A stretch of 64,000 nucleotides of DNA from positions 1,426,001-1,490,000 of the forward strand of contig NZ_NISI01000001.1 in NCBI RefSeq assembly GCF_002205845.1. Direction: 5' to 3'. The notes beneath the pieces were generated by a model. That model saw nothing but the letters and a program-made list of their open reading frames with translations, did no database searches and had not been told where the DNA came from. This stretch comes from Roseateles puraquae (lineage in GTDB: Bacteria; Pseudomonadota; Gammaproteobacteria; Burkholderiales; Burkholderiaceae_C). Shown here one piece after another: positions 56,802 through 64,000 of the stretch; the first letter of the stretch is position 1, and each line of letters opens with the position of its first letter. The translations under genes and the position numbers were made by a program.

Positions 56802-57287
56802 ATGTCTGCTCCCGACGACGAACCTCTGCATGAAGCGCGCCTGTGGCGCGACAACGGCTGGACCGCCCAGGTCATCAAGAACGAAGACGATGAAGGCTGG
56901 GCGGTCGCCATGTACAAGGCGGGCGAGAGCGAGCCGGCGCTGGTGGGCCCGTGGACGATGGGGCGGGACAAGAAGAACCCCAAGCCGCTGGATGTCAATG
57001 CCTTCAACACGCTCGTGAAAACGGCTTCCGAGGTCATCCGCCGCCACGAGCAGCAGCTACACGCCCAGCTGAACAAGGCGCTCTACGTCGCGCGCGATGG
57101 CCAGTGGACGAAAGTATCGCTGGAGATCGTGCCCGCAGAGGACGACCCCTACGCCTGGCTCCGCGCCCACGATGCGGCAGGCGAGCAACTGGCCCAGGTC
57201 AAGGTGGCTGCGAACTTCCGCCTCAGCCAGAGCGCTGCGGAGCAGTGGGTGGACGCCGGCTTCGAGCGGCCAGCCGGGCGCGACTGA
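56802..57287 (+). CDS. Hypothetical protein (161 aa)
   Basis: Function unknown. The ATG at 56802 gives MSAPDDEPLHEARLWRDNGWTAQV. The product is soluble, acidic and alternates strand-like and helical stretches (WAVAMYKAGESEPALVGPWTMGRDKKNPKPLD). It lacks a signal or membrane segment. It is convergent with the nitrilase gene 1 bp away and divergent from the NERD helicase gene. Confidence 0.6.
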   Translation: MSAPDDEPLHEARLWRDNGWTAQVIKNEDDEGWAVAMYKAGESEPALVGPWTMGRDKKNPKPLDVNAFNTLVKTASEVIRRHEQQLHAQLNKALYVARDGQWTKVSLEIVPAEDDPYAWLRAHDAAGEQLAQVKVAANFRLSQSAAEQWVDAGFERPAGRD

Positions 57288-57288
57288 C

Positions 57289-58038
57289 TCAGCCCAGCTC
57301 GACGATCTCCAGCGCCGCGGTGTCACGCGGCAGCGTGATCAGGCACCGCCCATCCGGCGCCATCACCACACTCTCGCCAAAGCCCTGCGGCCCCGGCAGG
57401 TTCAGGCCCTCGGCCCAGTTGCTCTGCAACACCCAGGCACCGAGCTCGACGGCCATACGGCGGGCGCCTGCGCGGTAAGCCGCGCACAGTGCCGCCTGTT
57501 CGGCGTCGGACTCCCCGATGTAGCTCGGCCAGAAGATCAGCCGCGGCCCCTCGTCCGGCGCCGCCTGCAGTTCGTGCCGCAATGCATCGCCGTCCAGCAT
57601 CTCCCGGCACAGCACCGACGTCACTTGACAGCCGGCCAGGCGAAACCAGCCCCGCGCACTCCCCGGAGCGAACAAGCTGGCCTCGCTCGGCGTCAGCCCG
57701 CGCTTGTGCACGCGGCCGACCTCCTGCCCGTCCGCATCGATGTACACATGGCTGTTGAACACACGGCCCTGCGGCGTGAGCGTCGGCAGCCCGACAGCCG
57801 CGGCCAGCCCCAGGCGTGCACAGGTCGCACGCAGTTGCGCCTCGGCCTCGGCCAGCGCCGCTGCGTCCAGCAGGTCCGGCAGGCGCCGATGAAAGCCGGT
57901 AAGCGCAAGCTCAGTGCAGGCACAGCCCTCGGCACCCGCAGCCGCTGCGGCCTCCAGCGCGGCGAGGGTTTCGGCGAGATTGCCCGCCAGCGTCCAGTGC
58001 ATGCGCGGCTGGGCGATCGCCCAGCGGCGCCGCGTCAC
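57289..58038 (-). CDS. Nitrilase/carbon-nitrogen hydrolase family protein
   Basis: Thiol amidase of 249 residues. The catalytic triad is E43 in CTELALTGFHRR, K112 in RVHKRGLTPSE and C144 in SVLCREMLDGD, all at expected spacing. The GTG start overlaps the upstream stop (GTGA), making it the third gene of a coupled operon with the reductase-like and GNAT genes. A substrate cannot be assigned; the cysteine context differs from the canonical nitrilase sequence, so an amidase or carbamoylase is possible. Confidence 0.85.
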   Translation of the reverse strand: MTRRRWAIAQPRMHWTLAGNLAETLAALEAAAAAGAEGCACTELALTGFHRRLPDLLDAAALAEAEAQLRATCARLGLAAAVGLPTLTPQGRVFNSHVYIDADGQEVGRVHKRGLTPSEASLFAPGSARGWFRLAGCQVTSVLCREMLDGDALRHELQAAPDEGPRLIFWPSYIGESDAEQAALCAAYRAGARRMAVELGAWVLQSNWAEGLNLPGPQGFGESVVMAPDGRCLITLPRDTAALEIVELG

Positions 58039-59267
58039 GCCGCGATCTCGAACGTCAGCCCGGCCCGTGCATGCAGCCGCCGCACCAGGGCCAGGCCCAT
58101 CGCGCTGCCCGGAGTCCAGACGCCTCCGGGCGTGGCGGAGCGATCCACGTCTCGCAGCAGGCACAGCGCCGCCTCGCTGATGAGTTTGCAGGTCGAGCCA
58201 TAGCCGGGGTCGCGGTCGCCCTTGACGACGGCGCGCAGCATCCGGCCGTCCGCCGCCTTGCCGCTGAACCACACCTCGTAGCGCCCCGCCTCGCGCGCTG
58301 CGGCATTCGGGCCATCGCCCGGCTGCGTGAGCACGAAGCGCCGCAGCAGCGCGCGCGTCGGCGTGAAGCCCAAGGCCAGGTTCTGCAGCTTGGTGAAACG
58401 CGCCAGCGCGAGCGCCTTCTTGCGGCCCTTGTCGCCCTGCCCGGGTTTGCCGGTCAACATCTTCTCGCTGTAGACGAAGCCCTCGCCCCAGGGATGGCCG
58501 CGCAGCGCATTGCTGCGATGGACGTTCTTGGTGTTGATGGTGGCCATCACGAAGGGGCCGGTCCAGGCGTCGGCCCAGTCGTCGAAGTCGGCGCCCTGGT
58601 CGTGCGGCTGTTTCGGCCCCTTGAAGCCGCCGGCCAGCGAGAACGGGTTGACCATCACCTTGGCCAACGCCGGCTCACGCCGGATGGCCTCGATGGTCTC
58701 CATCATGCTGGCCAGCGTGCCGCCCGAAGCCCCGCCCTTGAGTCGCGCGACGCGGCCGCGCACCTCGGGCAGCGGCGCACCGAAACGCGCCTGCGCCTCG
58801 GCCTGCAGGTAGACCACGCCCAGGTCGAAGGGGATGGAGTCGAAGCCGCAGGAGAACACGATGCGCGCGCCGCTGCGCTGCGCCAGCGGCGTGAGCTGCG
58901 TCGTCATGCGCGCCATCCACAGCGGCTCGCCGCAGAGGTCCACATAGTCGGTGCCGCCCTCGGCACAGGCCGTGGCCAGGGGCTCGCCGTGCAGTTGATA
59001 CGGCCCGACCGTCGTGATGACGACCCGGGTGCGAGCCACCAGCGCCTTCAGCGCCGCGGGGTCTGCCGCGTCGGCCTTGAGCAGCGCGACTGACGGCGGC
59101 AGGTGCAAGGCGTCGCGCACCTGCCCGAGCTTGTCGAGGTTGCGCCCGGCAATCGCCCAGCGCGCGCCGTCGGCGCCGCTCAGGTGCAAATACTCGGCCA
59201 CCAGCCGCCCGGTAAAGCCGGTGGCGCCGAACACGATGACATCGAACTCACGGGTGTCGCGGCTCAT
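58035..59267 (-). CDS. Saccharopine dehydrogenase-like oxidoreductase (trans-acting enoyl reductase type)
   Basis: NAD(P)-dependent oxidoreductase of 410 residues. The Rossmann motif is VIVFGATGFTGRLVAEYL, followed by WAIAGRNLDKL and TTVGPYQLHGEPLATACAEGGTDYVDLCGE, typical of saccharopine_dh-N proteins and mycobacterial trans-acting enoyl reductases. The C-terminal half has GGASGGTLASMMETIEAIRREP and a late ESAALCL-type helix. The ATG at 59267 overlaps the GNAT stop. The real substrate is probably a lipid or a polyketide-like acyl chain; that is inference. Confidence 0.88.
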   Translation of the reverse strand: MSRDTREFDVIVFGATGFTGRLVAEYLHLSGADGARWAIAGRNLDKLGQVRDALHLPPSVALLKADAADPAALKALVARTRVVITTVGPYQLHGEPLATACAEGGTDYVDLCGEPLWMARMTTQLTPLAQRSGARIVFSCGFDSIPFDLGVVYLQAEAQARFGAPLPEVRGRVARLKGGASGGTLASMMETIEAIRREPALAKVMVNPFSLAGGFKGPKQPHDQGADFDDWADAWTGPFVMATINTKNVHRSNALRGHPWGEGFVYSEKMLTGKPGQGDKGRKKALALARFTKLQNLALGFTPTRALLRRFVLTQPGDGPNAAAREAGRYEVWFSGKAADGRMLRAVVKGDRDPGYGSTCKLISEAALCLLRDVDRSATPGGVWTPGSAMGLALVRRLHARAGLTFEIAA

Positions 59268-59809
59268 TCGCTGCGGCCTTTCATTGCCAGCCAGTCGCTG
59301 CGCAGCAGGCTCAGCGAATGGCAATCCACATACTCGCCAGCCACGAACACGATGCCGCGCTGGACGCCCTCGTGCTTGAAGCCGCATTTCTCGGCCACGC
59401 GCCGCGACGCATGGTTGTGCACGGACATGCCGCACGACAACCGGTTCACCGGCCAGTTCTCGAACAGGTAATCGACCAGCAGACTCGCCGCCTCGGTGGC
59501 CAGCCCCTGGCCGCGCATGGCCACGTCGGCCAGCGTCCAGCCGATCTCGCGTGCCGTGGTGTAGCGGGCGGCTGTGAAGTGCATGACGTCACCGATGACG
59601 CTGCCATCCAGCAGGTGGCAGATCAGCAGGCGCTCGGCGTCCTCGCCCGAGAAACCGTTGTCCTTCCAACGCTGCTCCACGGTGTGCGGCGTCATCATGC
59701 GCGTGCCCATGAAGGGGCCGCGAATCTGCGGGTCGCCGGTGGTGCGCTTGAGCCAAGGCAGGTCGTCCTCGGTCACGTGGCGCAGGCCGACGCGTTGTCC
59801 TCTGAGCAT
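59264..59809 (-). CDS. GNAT N-acetyltransferase (RimJ/RimL-like)
   Basis: Predicted acetyltransferase of 181 residues. LRHVTEDDLPWLKRTTGDPQIRGPF is the RimJ/RimL opening. ADVAMRGQGLATEAASLLVDYLFE gives the acetyl-CoA motif (R-G-x-G-x-A), and LSCGMSVHNHASRRVAEKCGFKHEGVQRG is motif B. It is the first gene of the coupled trio with the saccharopine-reductase-like and nitrilase genes. RimJ-like proteins can also be small-molecule acetyltransferases. Confidence 0.88.
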   Translation of the reverse strand: MLRGQRVGLRHVTEDDLPWLKRTTGDPQIRGPFMGTRMMTPHTVEQRWKDNGFSGEDAERLLICHLLDGSVIGDVMHFTAARYTTAREIGWTLADVAMRGQGLATEAASLLVDYLFENWPVNRLSCGMSVHNHASRRVAEKCGFKHEGVQRGIVFVAGEYVDCHSLSLLRSDWLAMKGRSE

Positions 59810-59825
59810 GGTGTCGGTCCCTGAA

Positions 59826-59850
59826 CAAAAAAGCCCGGCCGAAGCCGGGC
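59826..59850 (-). terminator. Rho-independent terminator of the acyl-CoA reductase gene
   Basis: Read leftward, GCCCGGC/GCCGGGC with a TTCG loop (59833-59850) is followed by a run of T residues (59826-59832). It lies 21 bp after the reductase stop and just before the GNAT gene. Confidence 0.85.
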
Positions 59851-59870
59851 CGCAACGAGAGTGTGCCTCG

Positions 59871-61862
59871 TCAGAAGTGAATACCCCGCATCATCTGCTG
59901 CAGTGCGATGGCCTCGGGCGACAGGCCGCCCTTGCCCTTCTCGCCCTTGGCCGCATCGCTGTCGGGGAACATGCGGAAGCTGGTGTTCATGACGATCTGC
60001 GCGATGCGCGGCGCCGCCGCGTGCAGCAACTCGCCCGAAATGCCCAGGCGGGTCGCGATGCGCACCGGCTTGTTGATGCAGGCCTCGGCGATCATGTCGG
60101 CCGCCTCTTCGGGCGACAGCGTCGGCACGTTGTTGTAGATCTTGGTGGGCGCGATCATCGGCGTGCGCACCAGCGGCATGTTGATGGTGGTGAAGGTGAT
60201 GCCGGTGTCGGCGAACTCGCTGGACGCGCAGCGCGTCCAGGCATCCAGCGCGGCCTTGGAGGCCACATAGGCCGAGAACCGCGGCGCGTTCGTGAGCACG
60301 CCGATGGAGCTGATGTTCACCACATGCCCACGCCGCTTGGCCGCCATGCCGGGCAGCAAACCCATGGTCACGCGCAGGCAGCCGAAGTAGTTCAGCTGCA
60401 TGGTGCGCTCGAAGTCGTGGAAGCGGTCGTAGCTGCTCTCGATGGCGCGGCGGATGGAGCGGCCGGCGTTGTTGATCAGGAAGTCCACGCCGCCGAAGTT
60501 GGTCGTGCACCACTCGATGAGCGACGCGCAACCCTCTTCGTCGGCGATGTCGCAGGCGAAGGCATGGATCTGGGCCTGCTTGCCGGCCTTTTCCTTGATC
60601 TCCTTCACGGCCTCATCGAGCTTGACCTGATCACGCGCACAGATGAGGGTGATCGCGCCGGCCTCGGCGAACTTGATCGCGGCCGCCAGGCCGATGCCCG
60701 AGGAGCCGCCCGTCACCAGCACCACCTTGCCGCCGGTCGCGCCCTTGAGCGAGCGGTCGATGAAGAGCGCCGGGTCGAGATGACGCTCCCAGTAGTCCCA
60801 CAGCCGCCAGGCGTAGTCCTTCAGGTCGGGGCAGGCGATGCCGCTGCCCTTGAGCATGGCCTCGGTGTCGCGACAGTCGAAGCGCGTGGGGTAGTTGATG
60901 AAGGTGAACATGTCCTCGGGCAGGCCGAGGTCCTTCATGACGGCGTTGCGGATGCGGCGCACCGGCGCCAGCGCCATCAGGCCCTTCTTGACGCTCTTGG
61001 GGATGAAGCCCATCAACGCCGCGTTGATGAAGAGGTTCATCTTGGGCGCATGCGCCGCCTTGCTGAAGATGTCCAGCACATCGCCAACGCGGTAGCCCTT
61101 GGGGTCGACGAGGTGGTAGCAGCCCTGACCCTTGCTGACCTTGTGGGAGATGTGGTCGAGCGCGTCGACGACGAAGTCCACCGGCACGATGTTGATCCGG
61201 CCGCCCTCCAGCCCGACGCTGGGCATCCAGGGCGGCAGGATCTGGCGCATGCGCTGGATCAGCTTGAAGAAGTAGTAAGGCCCGTCGATCTTGTCCATCT
61301 CGCCGGTGGTGGAGTCGCCCACCACCATCGCGGGGCGGTACACCGTCCAGGGCCGCTTGCACTCCTTGCGAACGATCTTCTCGCTCTCGTGCTTGGTCAG
61401 GAAGTAGGGGTGATCGAGGTTCTCGGCTTCGTCGAACATGTCCTCGCGGAACACGCCTTCATACAGGCCCGCGGCGGCGATGGAGCTGACGTGGTGCACA
61501 TGGCCGGCATCGATGGCCTGCGCGAACTCCACCATGCTGCGCGTGCCTTCGATGTTGACGGCAGTCTGCGCTTCCTCGTCGGCGCTCAGGTCATAGACCG
61601 CGGCGAGGTGGTAGAGATGATCGATCTGGCCCTTGAGGCTCTTGATGACGTCAGTCGCCACACCGAGCTTCTTGCTCGTGAGGTCGCCGTAGACCGGGAT
61701 CGCGCGCGTCTTGCCCACGCCCCAGTAGGCGAGCAGATCGGGCAGCTTGGCGGCGCTTTCCTCGCGCATCAGGAAGTAGACCGTGCTGCCGCGGCGGGCC
61801 AGCAGCTTCTTGACGAGTCGCTTGCCGATGAAGCCGGTCGCGCCGGTGACGAAATACTGCAT
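59871..61862 (-). CDS. Two-domain fatty acyl-CoA reductase-like SDR protein
   Basis: Large short-chain dehydrogenase fusion of 663 residues, the same architecture and length as Marinobacter-type acyl-CoA reductases that reduce fatty acyl-CoA to the alcohol. The first domain opens FVTGATGFIGKRLVKKLL and has the Y-x-x-x-K pair in YFLTKHESEK. The second begins at about residue 377 with VVLVTGGSSGIGLAAAIKF and has YVASKAALDAWTR. GGAGAC precedes the ATG at 61862. Longer reading runs into unrelated low-complexity sequence and is rejected. In vivo it may act in wax-ester or storage-lipid metabolism. Confidence 0.88.
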   Translation of the reverse strand: MQYFVTGATGFIGKRLVKKLLARRGSTVYFLMREESAAKLPDLLAYWGVGKTRAIPVYGDLTSKKLGVATDVIKSLKGQIDHLYHLAAVYDLSADEEAQTAVNIEGTRSMVEFAQAIDAGHVHHVSSIAAAGLYEGVFREDMFDEAENLDHPYFLTKHESEKIVRKECKRPWTVYRPAMVVGDSTTGEMDKIDGPYYFFKLIQRMRQILPPWMPSVGLEGGRINIVPVDFVVDALDHISHKVSKGQGCYHLVDPKGYRVGDVLDIFSKAAHAPKMNLFINAALMGFIPKSVKKGLMALAPVRRIRNAVMKDLGLPEDMFTFINYPTRFDCRDTEAMLKGSGIACPDLKDYAWRLWDYWERHLDPALFIDRSLKGATGGKVVLVTGGSSGIGLAAAIKFAEAGAITLICARDQVKLDEAVKEIKEKAGKQAQIHAFACDIADEEGCASLIEWCTTNFGGVDFLINNAGRSIRRAIESSYDRFHDFERTMQLNYFGCLRVTMGLLPGMAAKRRGHVVNISSIGVLTNAPRFSAYVASKAALDAWTRCASSEFADTGITFTTINMPLVRTPMIAPTKIYNNVPTLSPEEAADMIAEACINKPVRIATRLGISGELLHAAAPRIAQIVMNTSFRMFPDSDAAKGEKGKGGLSPEAIALQQMMRGIHF

Positions 61863-62049
61863 GCGGGTCTCCTGCTTGTCGAAGTTGTCGGGCCGATTCT
61901 TCACCACGGCGCATGACGATCCGCTGCGCACTTTCCCGGGTCGGCCGGCGCCCCATCGTAGAGCGCACTCACTAGGATTGAACGCGCCATCACGGGGCTG
62001 CGCCGCTACAGTCCCACCGGCAATTCGCTCAACTGCAAGGACACCCCAC

Positions 62050-62799
62050 ATGGTCAAGAAGCTCCAGAAGATGGCTGACAAGAAGAAGGCTGCAGCAGCC
62101 ACCCCCTTCCCCGCCGGCCTGCTCGACAGCGACATGGCCAAGAACGTCAAGGACAGCGCCCAGCAGATCTGGGCCGCCGGTCTCGCCTCCTTCGCCAAGG
62201 CCCAGGGCGAAGGCTCCAAGGTCTTCGAGGCCCTCGTCTCGGAAGGACTCAAGTTGCAGAAGAAGACCCAATCCGCCGCTGAAGAGAAGCTCAGCGCCGT
62301 CGCCAGCAAGGTCAGCGGCATGGCCGGTGACGTCGGCTCCAAGGCCGGCCAGCACTGGGACAAGCTCGAAACCATCTTCGAGCAACGCGTGGCCAAGGCA
62401 CTCAAGAGCCTGGGCGTGCCCTCGGCCGGCGACGTCGAGAGCCTGATCAAGCGCATCGACGCCCTGGCCGTGTCGGCCGGCCTGAAGAAGGCCACGCCCG
62501 CCAAGGCGGCCAAGAAGGCCGTCGTCAAGAAGGCCGCTGCCGTGAAGAAGGCCGTCGCCAAGAAGGCGCCTGCTGCCAAGAAGGCGGTGGTGAAGGCCGC
62601 CGCGCCGGTGAAGGCTGCCGTGAAGACGGCGGCCAAGACCGTCGCCAAGAAGGCCGCGCCGGCCAAGAAGGCGCCGGCTGCCAAGGCGGCGGCGACGCCG
62701 GCCAAGAAGGCGGCCCCCGCCAAGAAGGCCCCGGCCGCCAAGAAGGTCGCCGCTCCCGCGCCGGCCCCGGCCGCTGCCGAGAAGCCGGCCCAGGCCTGA
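62050..62799 (+). CDS. PhaF-like phasin with histone-H1-like tail
   Basis: Polyhydroxyalkanoate-granule protein of 249 residues. Residues about 20-140 form the phasin domain (DSAQQIWAAGLASFAKAQGEGSKVFEALVSEG and LKSLGVPSAGDVESLIKRIDAL). The C-terminal third is an Ala/Lys/Pro repeat tail of the AAKK type resembling eukaryotic histone H1. This design is that of PhaF, which binds granules and DNA. AAGGA precedes the ATG. It is divergent from the acyl-CoA reductase gene across 187 bp. Confidence 0.9.
   Translation: MVKKLQKMADKKKAAAATPFPAGLLDSDMAKNVKDSAQQIWAAGLASFAKAQGEGSKVFEALVSEGLKLQKKTQSAAEEKLSAVASKVSGMAGDVGSKAGQHWDKLETIFEQRVAKALKSLGVPSAGDVESLIKRIDALAVSAGLKKATPAKAAKKAVVKKAAAVKKAVAKKAPAAKKAVVKAAAPVKAAVKTAAKTVAKKAAPAKKAPAAKAAATPAKKAAPAKKAPAAKKVAAPAPAPAAAEKPAQA
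62491..62781. repeat. Low-complexity AAKK/KKA coding repeat
   Basis: The 3' third of the phasin gene is made of short GCC/AAG-rich codon repeats giving Ala-Lys-Pro motifs such as KKAPAAKK and KKAAPAKK. Such tracts are prone to slippage, so copy number may vary between strains. Confidence 0.7.
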
Positions 62800-62826
62800 A
62801 CCGCGCCTGACTGACCTTTCTGCACC

Positions 62827-64000
62827 ATGAGCCAACCACGCATCGGGTTGGCCCTGGCCGGCGGAGGCCCACTGGGCGCCATCTATGAAGTTGGCGCCCT
62901 TTGCGCTTTGGAGGAGGCCGTCGAGGGCCTGGACTTCACCGCCTGCGATGGCTACATCGGCGTCAGTGCCGGCGGCTTCATGGCCGCGGGCCTGGCCAAC
63001 GGCATGACGCCGCGCGAGCTCTGCGCGGCTTTCATCGAGAACACCGCCGAGCCGCCGGATCGCTTCGACCCGGCCGAGCTGCTGCAGCCGGCCTGGGCCG
63101 AGTTCGGCGCGCGGCTGCGCCAGGTGCCACGGCTGCTGCGTGATGCGGCGCGCGAGGTGCTGCTGGAAGGCCGCTCGGTGCTTGGCGCGGTTGAACGCCT
63201 GGGGCGGGCCCTGCCCACTGGCCTGCTGTCCAGCGAGCGCTTCGGCGAGGCGCTGCAGCAGGTGTTCGCCCGGCCCGGCCGCAGCAATGACTTCCGGCGG
63301 CTGCGGCGCCGCCTCATCCTCGTCGCGACCGACCTGGACAGCGGCGAAGCCATCCCCTTCGGCGCCGAGGGCTGGGACCACGTGCCCATCTCCCAGGCCG
63401 TGCAGGCCAGCGCAGCCCTGCCGGGGCTGTTCCCGCCGGTGGAGATCAACGGCCGCACCTATGTCGACGGCGCCCTCAAGAAGACCCTGCACGCCTCGGT
63501 GCTGCTGGACCGCGGCCTGGACCTGCTCATCTGCCTGAACCCGCTGGTGCCCTATGCCAGCAACCGGCTGACCTCCCGCGATGCGCGTTCGCGCCGGGCC
63601 CGCAAGCTGGCCAGCCGCCTGGGCCGCGCGCCACAGCCGCGCCTGCACCGGCTGGTGGACGGGGGGCTGCCACTGGTGCTGTCGCAGACCTTCCGCTCCC
63701 TCATCCATTCGCGCTTGGAGCTGGGCATGCGCGGCTACGAGCTGAGCCACCCGCAGACCGACATCCTGCTGTTCGAGCCCGATCCGCGGGATGCTGAGCT
63801 CTTCATGGCCAACACGTTCAGCTACCGCCAGCGCCGCCATCTCGCGGAGCACGCCTACCAGGCCACGCGCGAACTGCTGCGCGAGCGAGCGGCCGAGCTG
63901 CGCCCGAAGTTCGCCCGGGCGGGCCTGCGCCTGCGCGAGGACGTGCTGGCCAGCCGCGAGGCACGGTTGCTGCCGGCCCCGGGCGAAACCCGCACCGAGG
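62827..64000 (+). CDS. Patatin-like phospholipase (partial, runs off the window)
   Basis: Lipid acyl hydrolase cut by the window end, 391 residues visible. The N-terminus LALAGGGPLGAIYEVGALCALEE holds the oxyanion glycine loop. The catalytic serine is in YIGVSAGGFMAAG (G-x-S-x-G) and the aspartate in TYVDGALKKT. Both catalytic parts are intact. The gene starts 27 bp after the phasin gene; patatin-like enzymes next to phasins are common in betaproteobacteria and may act on granule-associated or membrane lipid. Confidence 0.85.
   Translation, partial: MSQPRIGLALAGGGPLGAIYEVGALCALEEAVEGLDFTACDGYIGVSAGGFMAAGLANGMTPRELCAAFIENTAEPPDRFDPAELLQPAWAEFGARLRQVPRLLRDAAREVLLEGRSVLGAVERLGRALPTGLLSSERFGEALQQVFARPGRSNDFRRLRRRLILVATDLDSGEAIPFGAEGWDHVPISQAVQASAALPGLFPPVEINGRTYVDGALKKTLHASVLLDRGLDLLICLNPLVPYASNRLTSRDARSRRARKLASRLGRAPQPRLHRLVDGGLPLVLSQTFRSLIHSRLELGMRGYELSHPQTDILLFEPDPRDAELFMANTFSYRQRRHLAEHAYQATRELLRERAAELRPKFARAGLRLREDVLASREARLLPAPGETRTE

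Noticed and set aside
59574-61916. A 780-codon plus-strand open frame
   Set aside because: It is antisense to the acyl-CoA reductase gene and the GNAT gene and shows no recognisable protein.
61863-62882. N-terminal extension of the acyl-CoA reductase
   Set aside because: Upstream in-frame sequence is the complement of the phasin tail. The ATG at 61862 has a good ribosome-binding site and starts the Rossmann fold directly.

Overview
The window looks like chromosomal DNA from a high-GC betaproteobacterium of the order Burkholderiales, probably near the Rubrivivax/Leptothrix/Ideonella (Sphaerotilaceae) lineages. The basis is the rplM-rpsI-erpA block facing an anmK/M23 peptidase pair, an imuA-imuB-dnaE2 mutasome, beta-oxidation genes with the dehydrogenase-then-hydratase fusion order, an Atm1-type ABC exporter and an alanine/lysine-tailed phasin. 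Placement below order level is inference. No rRNA, tRNA, CRISPR array or complete insertion sequence was found. Coding density is high and every intergenic gap is under 300 bp.

Layout. 0-9 kb: cell-wall and housekeeping genes (M23 peptidase, anmK, an MFS exporter, erpA, rpsI, rplM, a GNAT enzyme, a DUF2726 protein, srkA, a YCII protein). 9.2-15.3 kb: a LexA box followed by the overlapping SOS operon imuA-imuB-dnaE2, then a Phd/VapC-type toxin-antitoxin pair. 15.3-19.8 kb: a macro-domain enzyme, an AlkB-type hydroxylase, the periplasmic methionine-sulfoxide repair pair msrPQ and a methyltransferase. 19.9-26.5 kb: an unusual FAD oxidoreductase-FolB fusion, an orphan NirL/AsnC-like double-domain gene with an FNR-like box, and a nitric-oxide-responsive nsrR-nnrS-nitronate monooxygenase set behind a clear NsrR palindrome, ending at ttcA.

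26.6-39.7 kb: glmU, a BON-domain membrane protein, a PhyH dioxygenase, two tandem paralogous lipoproteins, a class A penicillin-binding protein, a Tat-type amidohydrolase coupled to a Y1/REP-associated transposase homologue whose HUH motif reads Q-Y-Q, and several small hypothetical genes including a YecA/UPF0149 protein. 39.9-44.2 kb: an Atm1-like exporter, a PAS-containing chemoreceptor and a YciA-type thioesterase.

44.1-53.5 kb: a nine-gene leftward fatty-acid degradation cluster (tetR, acyl-CoA dehydrogenase, DUF2147, hydroxyacyl-CoA dehydrogenase/enoyl-CoA hydratase fusion, hotdog thioesterase, thiolase, DUF1569, enoyl-CoA hydratase, SGNH hydrolase) headed by a perfect 12-bp operator palindrome. 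53.6-64 kb: an HNH endonuclease, a glycine-zipper lipoprotein, a NERD-helicase, a translationally coupled GNAT/saccharopine-reductase-like/nitrilase trio, a two-domain fatty acyl-CoA reductase-like protein, a PhaF-like phasin and a patatin-like phospholipase cut by the window end. The AlkB hydroxylase, beta-oxidation set, acyl-CoA reductase and phasin together suggest an organism that handles long-chain lipids and stores polyhydroxyalkanoate.

The items most worth a second look are the oxidoreductase-FolB fusion, the HUH-less transposase homologue coupled to an exported hydrolase, two long palindromes built from 8-bp-phased CACAGAG units, and the NO-related island that seems to split a folB-ttcA neighbourhood.
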